Origin: Neoroseomonas terrae | GTDB lineage: Bacteria; Pseudomonadota; Alphaproteobacteria; Acetobacterales; Acetobacteraceae | DNA length: 64,000 nt | Direction: 5' to 3' | Assembly (NCBI RefSeq): GCF_018129025.1 | Contig: NZ_JAAEDI010000010.1 | Span: forward strand, 1-64,000 | Part shown: piece after piece, positions 1 through 8,486 of the stretch | Layout of the letters: each line of letters opens with the position of its first letter | Numbering within the stretch: position 1 is the stretch's first letter | Translations under genes and position numbers: made by a program | The notes under the pieces: generated by a model | What the model saw: only the letters and a program-made list of their open reading frames with translations | Databases searched by the model: none | Told to the model about the DNA's origin: nothing

Positions 1-82
1 ACGAATTCATCTGCCGCTCATGGGCCGCAGAGCCGCATAGATTCACAGCAAATCCACACCACGAAATGCCGGGACCAAACAT

Positions 83-763
83 CTACTCCGGCACCGCGAA
101 CCGTCGTTCGGCGTAGCGGACCAGCCGGCTCACGCAGAAGATGACGGTGAAGAAGAACAGCGCCACGACCGTATAGGTCTCGATCGGGCGGAAGGTGTCG
201 GAGGAAACGCGCGACGCCATCTGCACGATCTCCGGATAGGAGACGACGGCGGCGAGCGAGGTCGCCTTGAACAGCTCGGTCAGCCGCGTGAAGAAGACGG
301 GGATCATGCGGCGGATCGCCTGGGGCAGGATGATGTAGCGCAGCGTGGTGCCCAGCCCCATGCCAAGCGCCTTCGCGGCCTGCCACTGGCCTGGTCGGAT
401 CGATTGGATGCCGCCGCGGAACACCTCCGCCATATACGCGCCCGTCTGCAGGCCGAGCGTGAGGGAGACCGCTGTGAAGGTGTCGAAATCCACCCCGACG
501 AGAAGGGGGAAGGCGAAGAAGAACCAGTAAATGAGCACGATCGACGGCGAGGTGCGGAACATGTCCGTATAGACGACCGCGATCCATGAGATGACCGGCA
601 GCCGCGACAGCCGCAGCAACGCGACGAACAGGCCGAGCGGAATGGCAATGACCATCGCCATGCCCGCGAGGCGGAAGGTGCCTTTCGCTCCTTCCAGCAG
701 CAGTTCCCGATGGCGGAAGACGGCCGCGAAGTCCCACTCATAGCCCATGAATGGCGTTACCAC
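83..763 (-). CDS. Polar amino acid ABC transporter permease
   Basis: Inner-membrane permease of the His/Glu/Gln/Arg family, 226 aa, which is normal length. About five hydrophobic segments are visible (around 33-50, 58-66, 73-90, 98-110 and 197-212). The ABC-contacting EAA loop lies around residues 128-155, with the typical G and LPQA elements. The start is GTG at 763, overlapping the receptor stop by 7 bases; an in-frame ATG at 748 is the alternative. It is transcribed with the receptor upstream. No ATPase or second permease is present before the left window edge, so either the operon continues outside or it borrows an ATPase. Family assignment is sure; the substrate is not. Confidence 0.9.
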   Translation of the reverse strand: MVTPFMGYEWDFAAVFRHRELLLEGAKGTFRLAGMAMVIAIPLGLFVALLRLSRLPVISWIAVVYTDMFRTSPSIVLIYWFFFAFPLLVGVDFDTFTAVSLTLGLQTGAYMAEVFRGGIQSIRPGQWQAAKALGMGLGTTLRYIILPQAIRRMIPVFFTRLTELFKATSLAAVVSYPEIVQMASRVSSDTFRPIETYTVVALFFFTVIFCVSRLVRYAERRFAVPE

Positions 764-1632
764 GCCTCGCGCTGGATGGCGGTCGCGCGGCCGGGCTCGA
801 GGCCGCGGAACGTCATGAACTCATCGTAGAAATTCTGCGTCAGGCCGCCGTTGTAGAAGTATCCGATGACGGTGGAGAGGTAGTTGGCCCACCGCGAATC
901 CGCTTCCTTGCGGACACCCGCGCCGGCCGGCACGGCGACAATCGGGCGCGGTATCAGCGTCTTGCCGCTGCGCAGCCGGGCGATCGCGAGGTCGGACCCC
1001 GGCGCGGTCAGGAATGCCGCCTGAATCCGGTTCGACTGCCAGGCGGCGAGCATCTCGCCCGTCTGCTGGTAGCGCTGGATATTGGCACGTGGAGACATGC
1101 GCGTCAGCGTCTGGTCCGTCGAACTGCCGAGCACGACGCCGCAGTTGATGGCGGGATCATTCAGCTGCGTCCACGTCGTCGGCTCGAAATTGTTCTTCGC
1201 CAGCGCGGCGACGGGGTACCAGAGCACCGGGGAAGGCACGAAGTCGATCGCGAGCGCCCGCTCCGGTGTCGGGTCGAGGATGAACATAGTGTCGATTTGG
1301 TTCGCCTGCAGTGCGGCGACGGCGGTTCCCCAAGTGACCTCGACCATCTCGAGCTGGACGTTCATCGCCTTAGCGATGGCGTCGCCGAGACGCGGGCCGA
1401 TGCCGCGCCAGGTGACATCGCCGATGCGGACACCACCCGGCGCTGCGTTGTTGGTGGTGTCCTTGAAATACCAGGGTTCCGTGAGCGCCGCGCCGACGCG
1501 CAGGCGCTTCGTCGTCATGATCTGTTCCCAGGTCGATGTCGGCGCCGTCTGCGCCTGTGCGGTGCGGGCACCAAGCAGTACGCCTGCAGCAGCGAGCCCC
1601 GGCAGGAGCCGACGGGAAAGGGGTGTTTGCAT
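757..1632 (-). CDS. Amino acid ABC transporter substrate-binding protein
   Basis: Periplasmic receptor of the family-3 (polar amino acid) type, 291 aa. Residues 1-27 form a signal peptide ending in AQAQ. The body has the family-like start (ITTKRLRVGAALTEPWYF region), GPRLGDAIAKAMNVQLEMVEV, and a mid-protein region around LNDPAINCGVVLGSS. The ATG at 1632 is preceded by a strong GAGGAGG ribosome site eight bases away. It forms an operon with the permease at 83-763. The ligand cannot be read from sequence. Confidence 0.88.
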   Translation of the reverse strand: MQTPLSRRLLPGLAAAGVLLGARTAQAQTAPTSTWEQIMTTKRLRVGAALTEPWYFKDTTNNAAPGGVRIGDVTWRGIGPRLGDAIAKAMNVQLEMVEVTWGTAVAALQANQIDTMFILDPTPERALAIDFVPSPVLWYPVAALAKNNFEPTTWTQLNDPAINCGVVLGSSTDQTLTRMSPRANIQRYQQTGEMLAAWQSNRIQAAFLTAPGSDLAIARLRSGKTLIPRPIVAVPAGAGVRKEADSRWANYLSTVIGYFYNGGLTQNFYDEFMTFRGLEPGRATAIQREAW

Positions 1633-1955
1633 GATTCAAGCCTCCTCGATCTACGCCGTGCGGCATTTGGCCGCTGCGTCGGTCATCGAGCGGGATCACG
1701 ACGGCGTCCTGATGCCGTCGCACGCCCGCTCCAGTGAAGCCGCGTCGTCTCCCAATGCGAACGGTAAGCGCATCGCAGGTGCGCCGCCTATCCCCTCGAT
1801 GCGATTTTTTTGACTGATGCTCGTGAGGTCGTCGCGCGGCATCCGTATCAGCGTCCATCTCGCCCCAGGAAGAGTCCTGGTCCGCATGGAAGGAAAGGGG
1901 ACCGCGGGTGCAAGGGAAACTCACCGCTATGCGCGGCAGTCATACTTCGCTGCGG
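1633..1955. other. Intergenic region between divergent operons
   Basis: This is about 320 bases between the ABC receptor (minus) and the aminotransferase (plus). It must hold the promoters for both operons. The open frames crossing it show no protein-family resemblance. A short T-run is present near 1805-1811. I recognise no RNA gene. Confidence 0.5.
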
Positions 1956-1970
1956 CAGAACTCAGTTCTG
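1956..1970. promoter_or_regulatory. Candidate operator palindrome
   Basis: Perfect 7-base arms, CAGAACT and AGTTCTG, surround one central base. The site lies 66 bases before the aminotransferase ATG at 2037, in the divergent promoter region, where a regulator could act. The binding protein is unknown, and a chance palindrome is possible. Confidence 0.35.
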
Positions 1971-2036
1971 GCCTAGACGATGCTGCAGGAGGCTGCCCAT
2001 GCGGCAGTGCCCGCATGTCTCCTCGGGAGTTGGTCG

Positions 2037-2987
2037 ATGGTGCAGGATGCGGACTTCGTATGGATGGACGGCGAGGTCGTGCCATGGGCCGCAGCAACAA
2101 TTCACGTCGCATCGGAGGCGATGCTCCGCGGCGCCAGCATCTTCGAGGGTGAGCGCGCCTATTGGAGCGCCGAGCACGACGAGCTGTACCTTTTCCGCCA
2201 CGAGGAGCACTTGCAGAGGCTGCGCCAATCGGCCCGCGTGATGCGCATGTCGATCCCCTTCACCGATGCCGAGATCACGGCCGGCTGCGTCGAGCTAATC
2301 CGACGCCACGGCTGGCGCGACAGCGTGCATCTCAGGCCGGTCGTGTATTTCGGCGAGGGCGACGCGCACGCCTTCCGCCCGCAGGACATCCGCACCGGCG
2401 TCTTCATTCTTGCCTTCCAACGATCCAGCAAGCCGTCGCTGTTCTCCGGCATCAGGAGTTGCGTCAGCACCTGGCGCCGCAATCCCGACGTCGCGGCGCC
2501 CTCCCGCGTCAAATCGGCCGCGAACTACCACAATGCGCGCCTCGCCCAGGTCGAGGCTTCCTTGAACGGCTTCGGCACCCCGGTGATGCTCAACCTGGCG
2601 GGCAAGGTCTCGGAGAGCCCGGGCTCCTGCTTCATGATGGTTCGGAAGGGCACCGTCGTCACGCCGCCGGTCACGGCAGATATCCTGGAGAGCATCACCC
2701 GGGAGACTCTGATCACGCTGCTGCGCGATGAGATGGGCGTGCCGGTCCTGGAGCGGGACATCGACCGGAGTGAGCTCTACGTGTGCGATGAGGCTCTGTT
2801 CTGCGGGAGCGGACAGGAAGTACAGCCCATCGTGTCGATCGATCACTATGAGATCGGTGCCGGCACGCCCGGCCCGATCACCGCCGCGCTCCAGAAGCTC
2901 TACTTCGAGGTCGCGCGCGGCCTCCACGAGCGATACCGGCATTGGCTGACGCCGGTTTACCGGCAGGCGGCGATGGTTGAACAATGA
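2037..2987 (+). CDS. Class IV aminotransferase, branched-chain type
   Basis: PLP-dependent aminotransferase of fold type IV, 316 aa, similar in length to branched-chain aminotransferase (IlvE). The N-terminal motif MLRGASIFEGERAY is followed by RHEEHLQRL. The likely PLP lysine is Lys159 in RVKSAANYHNARLA, then VSESPGSCFMMV and a C-terminal YVCDEALFCGSGQEVQPI block. The ATG at 2037 is chosen over 1980 because CGGGAG lies seven bases before it and the protein then begins where family members do. It is the first gene of a plus-strand set with the dehydrogenase and molybdo-subunit downstream (117-base gap). The amino acid substrate is unknown; a catabolic rather than biosynthetic role is inferred from context. 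Confidence 0.88.
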   Translation: MVQDADFVWMDGEVVPWAAATIHVASEAMLRGASIFEGERAYWSAEHDELYLFRHEEHLQRLRQSARVMRMSIPFTDAEITAGCVELIRRHGWRDSVHLRPVVYFGEGDAHAFRPQDIRTGVFILAFQRSSKPSLFSGIRSCVSTWRRNPDVAAPSRVKSAANYHNARLAQVEASLNGFGTPVMLNLAGKVSESPGSCFMMVRKGTVVTPPVTADILESITRETLITLLRDEMGVPVLERDIDRSELYVCDEALFCGSGQEVQPIVSIDHYEIGAGTPGPITAALQKLYFEVARGLHERYRHWLTPVYRQAAMVEQ

Positions 2988-3104
2988 CAGCAATGCCGCG
3001 GCACGTCTTGCTTACCGCCCGGCGGCCGTCGACAGCGTCAGGGACTGGCGTGAAACCTGCAACGGCACGCCAACTATGCAGCACAACAAGCCGGAGGTAG
3101 TCGG

Positions 3105-4109
3105 GTGATCATCGCTGAGGCGGCGCTAGCCGCCATGATTGGCGCCGCCTTTGAGCGTCATGGAATGAGTGCCCGCAACGCCGCCCTCGTCGCTGCGGTG
3201 GTGGCGGCCGCGGAGCGGGACGGTGCCGCGAGCCATGGCCTGATGCGCATGGACGGCTACATCGCGACGCTGAAGAGCGGGTGGGTCGATGGGGCGGCGG
3301 ACCCGGTGGTCACGCAGCCGGCGCCGGCCATCGTCGCGGTCGACGCACGCAACGGTTTCGCGCAGGTAGCTTTGGCGGCGGTGCGCGACGTGGCGGCGGC
3401 AACGACACGGCAGCAGGGTCTCGCTGCGGTCTGCATTCATGATTCGCACCATTTCGCAGCACTCTGGCCGGATGTTGAGCCCTTTGCCGAGCTCGGCCTG
3501 ATCGCGCTGACCGTGGTGAATGCGCGCAGCCGCGTGGTGGTGTGGGGCGGCCGGAAGAAGACGCTCGGCACCAACCCCATGGCGTTCGCCTGCCCGTGCA
3601 GCGACGGCCCGCCGATCGTGTGGGACCAGGCTTCGAGCCAACGTGCCCAGGGCGAGGTGCTGAAGGCGCGGCTGGCCGGCCGGTCGGTGCCCGAGGGGAT
3701 CGGCATCGATGCGGCCGGCAATCCGAGCACCGACCCGGCGGCCATTCTCGACGGTGGCGCGCTGCTCCCGTTCGGGGGGCACAAGGGCGCTGGCATTGCC
3801 TTCATGGTCGAGGTGCTGGCGGCCGCCATGACCGGTGGGCGCTTCGGCTTCGAGGACGAGTCGGCAAAGTTCCCGGGCGCGCAGACATCGCGCGCGGGCC
3901 AGTTCCTGCTGCTGATCGACCCGGCGCGCGGCCCAGGGGGCGACGTTCCTGGCCGTATCGCATCGCTTGTCGCGATGCTGCGGGACGCCGGCGCAGAGCG
4001 CCTGCCGGGTGATGCGCGCCACCACCGGCGCGTACGCGCCGCGCGTGACGGCATCGAGGTCGAGGACGTGGCCTACGCGAAGCTTCGCGCTTTGGCGGAA
4101 GGGGTATGA
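3105..4109 (+). CDS. Ldh-family NAD(P)-dependent dehydrogenase
   Basis: Member of the malate/L-lactate/ureidoglycolate/delta1-piperideine-2-carboxylate dehydrogenase family (not the Rossmann MDH), 334 aa. The family landmarks are present in order: SHGLMRMDGY, a DSHHFAALW element, TNPMAFACP and FGGHKGAGIAFMVEVLAAAMTGG. The start is GTG at 3105 with GGAGG nine bases upstream. Its TGA overlaps the next gene's ATG by four bases, so the two are probably co-translated. The reaction is probably reversible reduction of a 2-oxo acid to a 2-hydroxy or cyclic imino acid; the substrate is not readable. Confidence 0.88.
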   Translation: MIIAEAALAAMIGAAFERHGMSARNAALVAAVVAAAERDGAASHGLMRMDGYIATLKSGWVDGAADPVVTQPAPAIVAVDARNGFAQVALAAVRDVAAATTRQQGLAAVCIHDSHHFAALWPDVEPFAELGLIALTVVNARSRVVVWGGRKKTLGTNPMAFACPCSDGPPIVWDQASSQRAQGEVLKARLAGRSVPEGIGIDAAGNPSTDPAAILDGGALLPFGGHKGAGIAFMVEVLAAAMTGGRFGFEDESAKFPGAQTSRAGQFLLLIDPARGPGGDVPGRIASLVAMLRDAGAERLPGDARHHRRVRAARDGIEVEDVAYAKLRALAEGV

Positions 4110-6412
4110 CCGCAGAACGCGGCACGTCTCGCCGCCGGCTTGAAGACGATCGCTTCCTTCGAGGGGCCGGGAATTACGTGGACGACATCGCGGTGCCGGG
4201 CGCGCTGCATGGCTATATGGCCCGGTCCCCGCACGCGCACGCGCGCATAGTATCAGTGGATACCGGCGCGGCCGCCGTCATGCCAGGCGTCCACGCCATC
4301 TACACCGTTGAGGATCTGAAGGCGGACGGCCTCGGCCCCCTGCCCTGCGTGGCGAAGGTCGCGACAGTGGGTCCCATGATCGTCCCGCCCCGGCCGGCAC
4401 TCGCGGACGGCGTCGTGCGGCATGTCGGCGATCCGGTGGCCTTCGTCGTTGCCGACAACGCTCATCTGGCGCGCGACGCCGCCGAGGCGGTCTGGGTAGA
4501 GTACCACATGCTGGACCCGGTGGCTGACGGCACCGCTGCGCTCGCAGATGGCGCTCCCCTGATCTGGCCCGAGGCAGCCGGCAACCTCGCCTTCCATTTC
4601 CGCAAGGGCGATGAGCAGGCGGTCGAGGCGGCACTCGCCGGCGCGGCCACGGTGGTTGCGCTGGATCTGGTGAATAATCGCGTCGCCGCCGTGCCCATGG
4701 AGACGCGCACCGCCATCGGCCGGCACGATGCGGATACGGATGCCTTCCTGCTGCAACTCAGCGGCCAGGCCGTGCACGGCATCCGTAGCCAGCTCGCCGA
4801 GCATGTCTTTCGCGTGCCGCCGGAGCGCATCCAGCTTGTCGCACCGGATGTGGGCGGCGGCTTCGGTCCGAAGAACTTCCTGTTTCCCGAGTATGTCCTG
4901 CTGCTGTTTGCGGCACGTCGGCTGGGCCGGCCGGTGCGCTGGGCGTCGGAACGCATGGAGGATTTCTTCGCCACAGTGCATGGCCGTGACAACCGCACGC
5001 ATGCGCGGCTCGGGCTCGATGCGGAGGGGCGGTTCGTCGCACTGCATGCGCGCACGGTCGCCAATATGGGCGCCTATCTCTCCGGCGGCGGGCCGGGCAG
5101 TTCGACGAACGCACCCGGAACGGCCATGGGCGGAATGTACGCGATTCCGTCGATTTTCATGGAAACGCGCGGCGCCTTCACGAACACAGTGCCGATCGAT
5201 GCCTATCGCGGCGCCGGCAAGCCGGAGGCGAACTACATCATTGAGCGGCTCGTGGATCTCGCCGCCCATCGCCTCGGGATCGAGCCGGCGGAGCTGCGGC
5301 GACGCAACGTTATCAGGGCGTTTCCGCACAAGACGGCGATGGGCATGACCGTCGATGGCGGTGCCTTCGGCGAGGGCATCGATCATGCGCTCAAGGTGGC
5401 CGACGTCGCGGGTTTCCCCGCGCGGCGCGTCGAATCCCAAGCGCGGGGCATGCTGCGCGGCCTCGGCATCGGGTGCTTTCTCGAGACCTCGCGCGGCCAG
5501 CCCGGCGAATGGGCGGCGGTGCGGTTCGGTCCTGACGGCATCGTTGACCTGGCAGTCGGCACGCAGTCCAACGGTCAGGGGCACGAAACCAGCTTTCCTC
5601 AGATCGCGGCGGATCTCCTCGGGCTTCCCGTCGAGGCCTTCAGGCTCGTGCAGGCGGACACGCGCGTCGTGGCGCGCGGTCATGGCCATGGCGGTGCCCG
5701 TTCCCTGCATATGGGCGGCGAAGCGCTGGTGCGCGCGATCGACGCGGTGCTCGCGAAAGCGAAGCCGCTTGCCGCGCAACTCCTGCAAGGCGCCGAGCGC
5801 GACCTGACCTTCGCCGATGGCCGCTTCGGTACAGCGGACGGACGTGGTGTCGGCCTGCTCGATGTCGCGGCGGCGGCGCGCGACGCTTACGCGCCCATCG
5901 ACGCCGAGGTGGACAGCGACCTCGACCTCGTCACCTTCCCGAATGGCTGCCAGGTCGCCGAGGTCGAGATCGATCCCGAGACCGGCCTGGTGCGTCTCAT
6001 CCGCTACACGGCAGTCGATGACTATGGGCGCCTGATCAATCCGATGCTGACCATCGGCCAGGTCCAGGGCGGACTGGCGCAGGGCATCGGCCAGGCGTTG
6101 CTCGAAGAGGTCGCCTTCGATCAGGAGACGGCGCAGATCCTGACGGCATCGCTGATGGATTACGGCCTGCCGCGCGCCGAGGATCTTCCAGCGCTCGACG
6201 TCATCTGCCTTGAAGTGCCGACAGCATCGAACAGGTTGGGCGTGAAGGGCTCGGGACAGGCCGGCTGCATCGGCGCACCGCAGACGGTGATGAATGCGGT
6301 GCTCGATGCGCTGGCGCCGGTGGGGATCGAGGCGCTCGACATGCCGGCGACGCCTGCCAGGATCTGGCAGGCGATCCGGGAGGCTCAGACGGCGATCTCG
6401 CCGCGCAGGTAA
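4106..6412 (+). CDS. Xanthine dehydrogenase family molybdopterin subunit
   Basis: Large molybdenum-cofactor subunit of the xanthine dehydrogenase/aldehyde oxidase/CoxL family, 768 aa, normal length. The short a/b-hammerhead domain covers about residues 15-130. The cofactor-binding GGGFGPK is at 250-256, and the AYRGAGKPE loop begins at Ala366, as in aldehyde oxidases and unlike the CoxL Cys loop. Near the C terminus the active-site loop reads GVKGSGQAGCIGAP. The family's catalytic base, normally Glu in KGxGE, is Gln718 here. No FeS or FAD subunit gene adjoins it, so partner subunits would have to be encoded elsewhere. Its 3' end overlaps the convergent PhzF-like gene by 28 bases. Confidence 0.9.
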   Translation: MTAERGTSRRRLEDDRFLRGAGNYVDDIAVPGALHGYMARSPHAHARIVSVDTGAAAVMPGVHAIYTVEDLKADGLGPLPCVAKVATVGPMIVPPRPALADGVVRHVGDPVAFVVADNAHLARDAAEAVWVEYHMLDPVADGTAALADGAPLIWPEAAGNLAFHFRKGDEQAVEAALAGAATVVALDLVNNRVAAVPMETRTAIGRHDADTDAFLLQLSGQAVHGIRSQLAEHVFRVPPERIQLVAPDVGGGFGPKNFLFPEYVLLLFAARRLGRPVRWASERMEDFFATVHGRDNRTHARLGLDAEGRFVALHARTVANMGAYLSGGGPGSSTNAPGTAMGGMYAIPSIFMETRGAFTNTVPIDAYRGAGKPEANYIIERLVDLAAHRLGIEPAELRRRNVIRAFPHKTAMGMTVDGGAFGEGIDHALKVADVAGFPARRVESQARGMLRGLGIGCFLETSRGQPGEWAAVRFGPDGIVDLAVGTQSNGQGHETSFPQIAADLLGLPVEAFRLVQADTRVVARGHGHGGARSLHMGGEALVRAIDAVLAKAKPLAAQLLQGAERDLTFADGRFGTADGRGVGLLDVAAAARDAYAPIDAEVDSDLDLVTFPNGCQVAEVEIDPETGLVRLIRYTAVDDYGRLINPMLTIGQVQGGLAQGIGQALLEEVAFDQETAQILTASLMDYGLPRAEDLPALDVICLEVPTASNRLGVKGSGQAGCIGAPQTVMNAVLDALAPVGIEALDMPATPARIWQAIREAQTAISPRR

Positions 6413-7173
6413 AAGGCGCAACGGCCGGCGAGGCCGACGCGCCCATCCTCGCGCATCGTGCAGCGAAACACGCCGCCGCGCGGCGATGCCTGGCGCGCCT
6501 TCAATACACGCTTGCCGAGGCGCTGCGCCCAGTACGGCGCAACGGTGGCGTGCGCGGCACCGGTCGCATGATCCTCCGCGATGCCATGACCCGGCGCGAA
6601 GAACCGCGACACGCAATCATAGCCGCCATCGCCGGGACCGGTGACGATGATGGCGTGACGGTCCGTTCGCGCCAGCGCTGCGATGTCGGGCGCGAGGCTC
6701 TCCACCTCCGCGGCGCTCTCGCAGATGACGAGATAGTCGCGCCCGGCGAGGACCTCGCGCGACGGCAGGCCGAGCGCCGGCAGCAGGCCGGGGTCGGCCT
6801 CAACCGGCCCGGGTGGGCGCGTCGGGAAGTCCAGCTCGTAGAGACCATCTTGGTCCCTGGTCACGGTCAGCGTGCCGGCAGGCGTCGTGAAGCCGATGGA
6901 ACTTGCGTCAGGGAGCATCTCCCCGAGCACGAGCGCCGCCGTGGCGAGCGTCGCATGGCCGCAGATCGGTTCCTCGATGGTCGGCGTGAACCAGCGCAAG
7001 GCGAAGCCGCCATCCCGCCGACGCAGGAAAGCCGTCGTGGTCTGGTTGTTCTCCGCCGCGATCGCCTGCATCAGCGTATCGGGCAGCCAATCCTCGACCA
7101 ATACTACCGCGGCCGGGTTGCCGCGGAAGGGCCCCTCGGCGAAGGCGTCGATCTGCCAGATCGGAAGGCGCAT
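6385..7173 (-). CDS. PhzF-family isomerase-like protein
   Basis: PhzF/YddE-type protein of the diaminopimelate epimerase fold, 262 aa, full length. The N-terminal block IDAFAEGPFRGNPAAVVLVEDWL, the CGHATLA motif and the C-terminal AEDHATGAAHATVAPYW are all typical. The catalytic glutamate of PhzF (Glu45, in the LSET segment) is missing: the segment here is ENNQTTTAFL, with Thr46 at that position. It may bind a ligand or use other chemistry. It is the last gene of a minus-strand operon; its ATG touches the stop of the flavoenzyme gene (TGATG). Confidence 0.88.
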   Translation of the reverse strand: MRLPIWQIDAFAEGPFRGNPAAVVLVEDWLPDTLMQAIAAENNQTTTAFLRRRDGGFALRWFTPTIEEPICGHATLATAALVLGEMLPDASSIGFTTPAGTLTVTRDQDGLYELDFPTRPPGPVEADPGLLPALGLPSREVLAGRDYLVICESAAEVESLAPDIAALARTDRHAIIVTGPGDGGYDCVSRFFAPGHGIAEDHATGAAHATVAPYWAQRLGKRVLKARQASPRGGVFRCTMREDGRVGLAGRCAFYLRGEIAV

Positions 7174-8486
7174 CAGCCAGCCCCTCCAAGTTCGGCCCGG
7201 TCGCGAAGCCGGTACCAGGACATCAGCGTACCGACGAGCGGCGCGGCGAAGGGTCGAACCACGATGGGACGCAGCGGCGTGACGGGCATCAAAGTCTCGG
7301 CCCGGTCGCCATCGAGCAGCCGCGATGCCATCTCGCGGCCGAGCAGCGTCCCGAAGGCGATGCCGCGCCCGGAGAGCCCGATGATCGCCCAGGCGCTGTC
7401 GGCCAGGCGATGGACGTGCGGATACTGGTCGGCGGTCATATCCACCCAGCCGGTCCAGCTTTCCTCGAAGCCGATATCACCGATTTGCGGGAAGAGCCGG
7501 CGCAAGCGCCGCGCGGCCATATCGGCGTAGGTGGGGCCGCTTCGGCCGAAGCCCGCGCCGTCGACGCTGAGATGCACGCGCCCATCCGGCAGCAACCTGA
7601 TGCCGGAGTATAGCCGCCGCGTATCCGTCAACGACTGCCCGCCCGGCAATATGGACGCGCGCAGATTCGCCGAAAGTGGCGCCGTGACGAGTTGATGGGC
7701 GCGGATCGGGATCACGGATTGCCGAAGCCCAGGCCATAGATCGTCCGCATAGGCACCGGCGCAGACCACGACCTTGCCGGCTAGCACTGAGCCGCCAGAG
7801 GTCCGCAGGCGCCAGCCGCCCTCCTCGGACGCGATCGAAGTCACGCGGCTCCGGCCATGCAGCCGCACACCCACGCGTTCGGCCGCGCGGGCAAGGCCAT
7901 AGGCGTAGGCCAATGGGTTGATGTGCCCACCTCGACGATCGATCATCGCGGTCGTGTAGCGCCGGCTGCCGATCATCGTCTCGCATTGCGCAGCGTCGAG
8001 CATCTCGACCGGCGCCTTGCGCGCGGTCCAGAACGCGACGCGATCACGCAGCCCACCTTCGCCGGTCTTCGCGTGGGCCGCGAAGATCAGGCCGCTGCGC
8101 TGATCATCGCAGGCGATGCCATGTCGGTCGATGAGATCCCAGACCACGGCGGGTCCCTGGCCCAGCGCGTCGATCAGGCGCGTTCCTGCCGCGTCGCCAA
8201 AGTGATGAAGGATGTGCGGCTCGCCATGCTTGGCATAGGGGACGACCTGGCCGAAGGCGCGACCCGTGCCGCCGGTGGCCAGCCCGCGCGCTTCCAGCAG
8301 CACGACCGAGACGCCGCGCTCAGCCAGATGCAGCGCGGCGCTCAGCCCTGAGAAGCCGCCGCCGACGATCGCGACCTCGGCGATGACATCCCCGGCGAGG
8401 GCAGGTACCTCGGGCGGTGTCGCCGCCGCCCGGGCATAGGTGGTGGGAAGGGGCGCGGGGTCGTCGAGAGGAATGAAGCCGCTCAT
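7173..8486 (-). CDS. FAD-dependent oxidoreductase, DAO family
   Basis: Amine or amino acid oxidase/dehydrogenase of the D-amino acid oxidase fold, 437 aa. The dinucleotide-binding VAIVGGGFSGLSAALHLA begins near residue 38 and ends with an acidic LLEA. The C-terminal FAD block reads WAIIGLSGRGIAFGTLLGRE near residue 380. The overall plan resembles gamma-glutamylputrescine oxidase (PuuB-like), but the substrate is not certain. The gene starts inside the stop of the upstream Bug receptor gene (ATGA overlap at 8483-8486), indicating one transcript with the aldolase, Bug receptor and PhzF-like genes. Confidence 0.88.
   Translation of the reverse strand: MSGFIPLDDPAPLPTTYARAAATPPEVPALAGDVIAEVAIVGGGFSGLSAALHLAERGVSVVLLEARGLATGGTGRAFGQVVPYAKHGEPHILHHFGDAAGTRLIDALGQGPAVVWDLIDRHGIACDDQRSGLIFAAHAKTGEGGLRDRVAFWTARKAPVEMLDAAQCETMIGSRRYTTAMIDRRGGHINPLAYAYGLARAAERVGVRLHGRSRVTSIASEEGGWRLRTSGGSVLAGKVVVCAGAYADDLWPGLRQSVIPIRAHQLVTAPLSANLRASILPGGQSLTDTRRLYSGIRLLPDGRVHLSVDGAGFGRSGPTYADMAARRLRRLFPQIGDIGFEESWTGWVDMTADQYPHVHRLADSAWAIIGLSGRGIAFGTLLGREMASRLLDGDRAETLMPVTPLRPIVVRPFAAPLVGTLMSWYRLRDRAELGGAG

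Noticed and set aside
4253-6616. 787-codon open frame on the minus strand
   Set aside because: It is fully antisense to the molybdopterin subunit gene, has no family motifs, and results from the GC-biased third positions of the real gene.
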